A DNA stretch of 14,291 bases from FEN-1088 sp031407985. GTDB taxonomy: Bacteria > Myxococcota_A > Polyangia > Fen-1088. The translations under genes were made by a program, and so were the position numbers. Below are positions 13,854 through 14,291 of this stretch, in pieces. Under the pieces are notes generated by a model. The model saw only the letters and a list, made by a program, of their open reading frames with translations. It was not told the DNA's origin and did no database searches. How positions within the stretch are numbered: the stretch's first letter is position 1; each line of letters begins with the position of its first letter. The stretch is taken from contig JANOJB010000299.1 of the NCBI GenBank assembly GCA_031407985.1, forward strand, positions 1-14,291. Direction: 5' to 3'.

Positions 13854-14291
13854 CTACCGACGACGGCGCGCGCGGAGTTTCGCGGCCAGCAGCAACCCCA
13901 GAAGCAAGGGCCCAGTTCCGACTGCGCCCACCGCCGCGATGCCACACGCACAACCCGCGCTTGGATTCGTCCCCGTTCCGGCAACCCCGGTGCCTCCGGC
14001 GCCCGAACCACCCGAACCAACCGCACCACCCGAAGCGCCGCTGGTCCCGCCCACCCCACCGGCACCTGCATCCGCCGAGATCCCGGCATCCACCGCCGCC
14101 GGCCCCACCACGACATCCAAGGTCTTGCTTTGGATCAACCGCGGCGCCGCCCGGCCGGTTTGCTCCCAGATCTCCTTCAACTTGCGTCCGCGATCGTCGG
14201 TCGTATTGGCCAGCACCAGCTCATCGATGAACTCGCGCATGGTCGATTGGTAGAACACGCGCGCCGTGACCTTCAACGCGCCCTCTTTCAG
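13854..14291 (-). CDS. C-terminal part of a secreted MYXO-CTERM-like protein (cut by window edge)
   Basis: The frame is open to the right edge, so only the last 145 residues are seen. Its first visible TTG (14274-14276) need not be the start, because codons continue upstream without a stop. The visible part begins with a mixed alpha/beta stretch (ARVFYQSTMREFIDELV, then DDRGRKLKEIWEQTG) that I cannot assign firmly. A linker of Gly, Ser, Ala and Val follows (about 75-110 of the fragment). The end has GCACG, a hydrophobic segment (GPLLLGLLLAAKL) and a final RARRRR. This matches the MYXO-CTERM layout, in which the Cys-containing tail is cut and modified so the protein is displayed on or released from the surface. 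The linker argues that the globular part is held away from the membrane. Convergent with the methyltransferase gene. Confidence 0.75.
   Translation of the reverse strand: MKEGALKVTARVFYQSTMREFIDELVLANTTDDRGRKLKEIWEQTGRAAPRLIQSKTLDVVVGPAAVDAGISADAGAGGVGGTSGASGGAVGSGGSGAGGTGVAGTGTNPSAGCACGIAAVGAVGTGPLLLGLLLAAKLRARRRR

Noticed and set aside
13791..13859. Inverted repeat CGGTAGC/GCTACCG between the two convergent genes
   Set aside because: The arms are 7 bp with a 55-nt loop, consist partly of the two stop codons, and have no T run.

Overview
The window looks like chromosomal DNA from a member of the Myxococcota. It has high GC with GC-rich third codon positions, many secreted lipoproteins, and at the right edge a minus-strand protein tail with a Gly/Ser/Ala-rich linker, a Cys-x-Cys pair, a hydrophobic stretch and a terminal Arg run. 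That tail resembles the MYXO-CTERM sorting signal. No insertion sequence, phage gene, CRISPR array or rRNA is visible. The window holds one tRNA and twelve protein genes, the last cut by the window end. No gene-free stretch exceeds 300 bases; the longest (about 1060-1287) holds only the leader of the PhoX-like gene and shows no clear promoter.

Left part: a tRNA-Phe(GAA) gene on the minus strand is divergent from a predicted outer-membrane beta-barrel protein (94-1059). The best tRNA promoter lies across the first codons of the barrel gene. Next come four tightly packed genes (1288-6007), all predicted lipoproteins: a PhoX/DUF839-like propeller protein, a di-heme oxidoreductase of the DUF1111/DHOR family, an M75 (imelysin/EfeO-type) protein and a cytochrome P460-like protein. 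They abut or overlap at their stop and start codons and look like one operon for periplasmic redox or iron chemistry. A small secreted protein of unknown function (6068-6604) follows, apparently leaderless.

Middle part: 6747-9425 encodes the most unusual protein here, a membrane-anchored chain of four complete DsbA-like thioredoxin domains, each with a CPFC active site and its Thr-Pro loop. Three bases later comes a TlpA/ResA-like thioredoxin (WCPPC). The two probably form an envelope thiol-redox pair. It is tempting, but only an inference, to link them to the c-type haem proteins encoded just upstream, whose CxxCH cysteines must be kept reduced for haem attachment.

Right part: overlapping or closely spaced genes continue on the plus strand: a SAM-dependent methyltransferase, a complete NtrC-family sigma-54 response regulator with a PilR-like C-terminus, an anchored TPR-like protein with a Ser/Pro/Glu-rich tail, and a second methyltransferase. 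The convergent MYXO-CTERM-like gene ends the window. Functions were assigned from motifs read by eye, without database searches.
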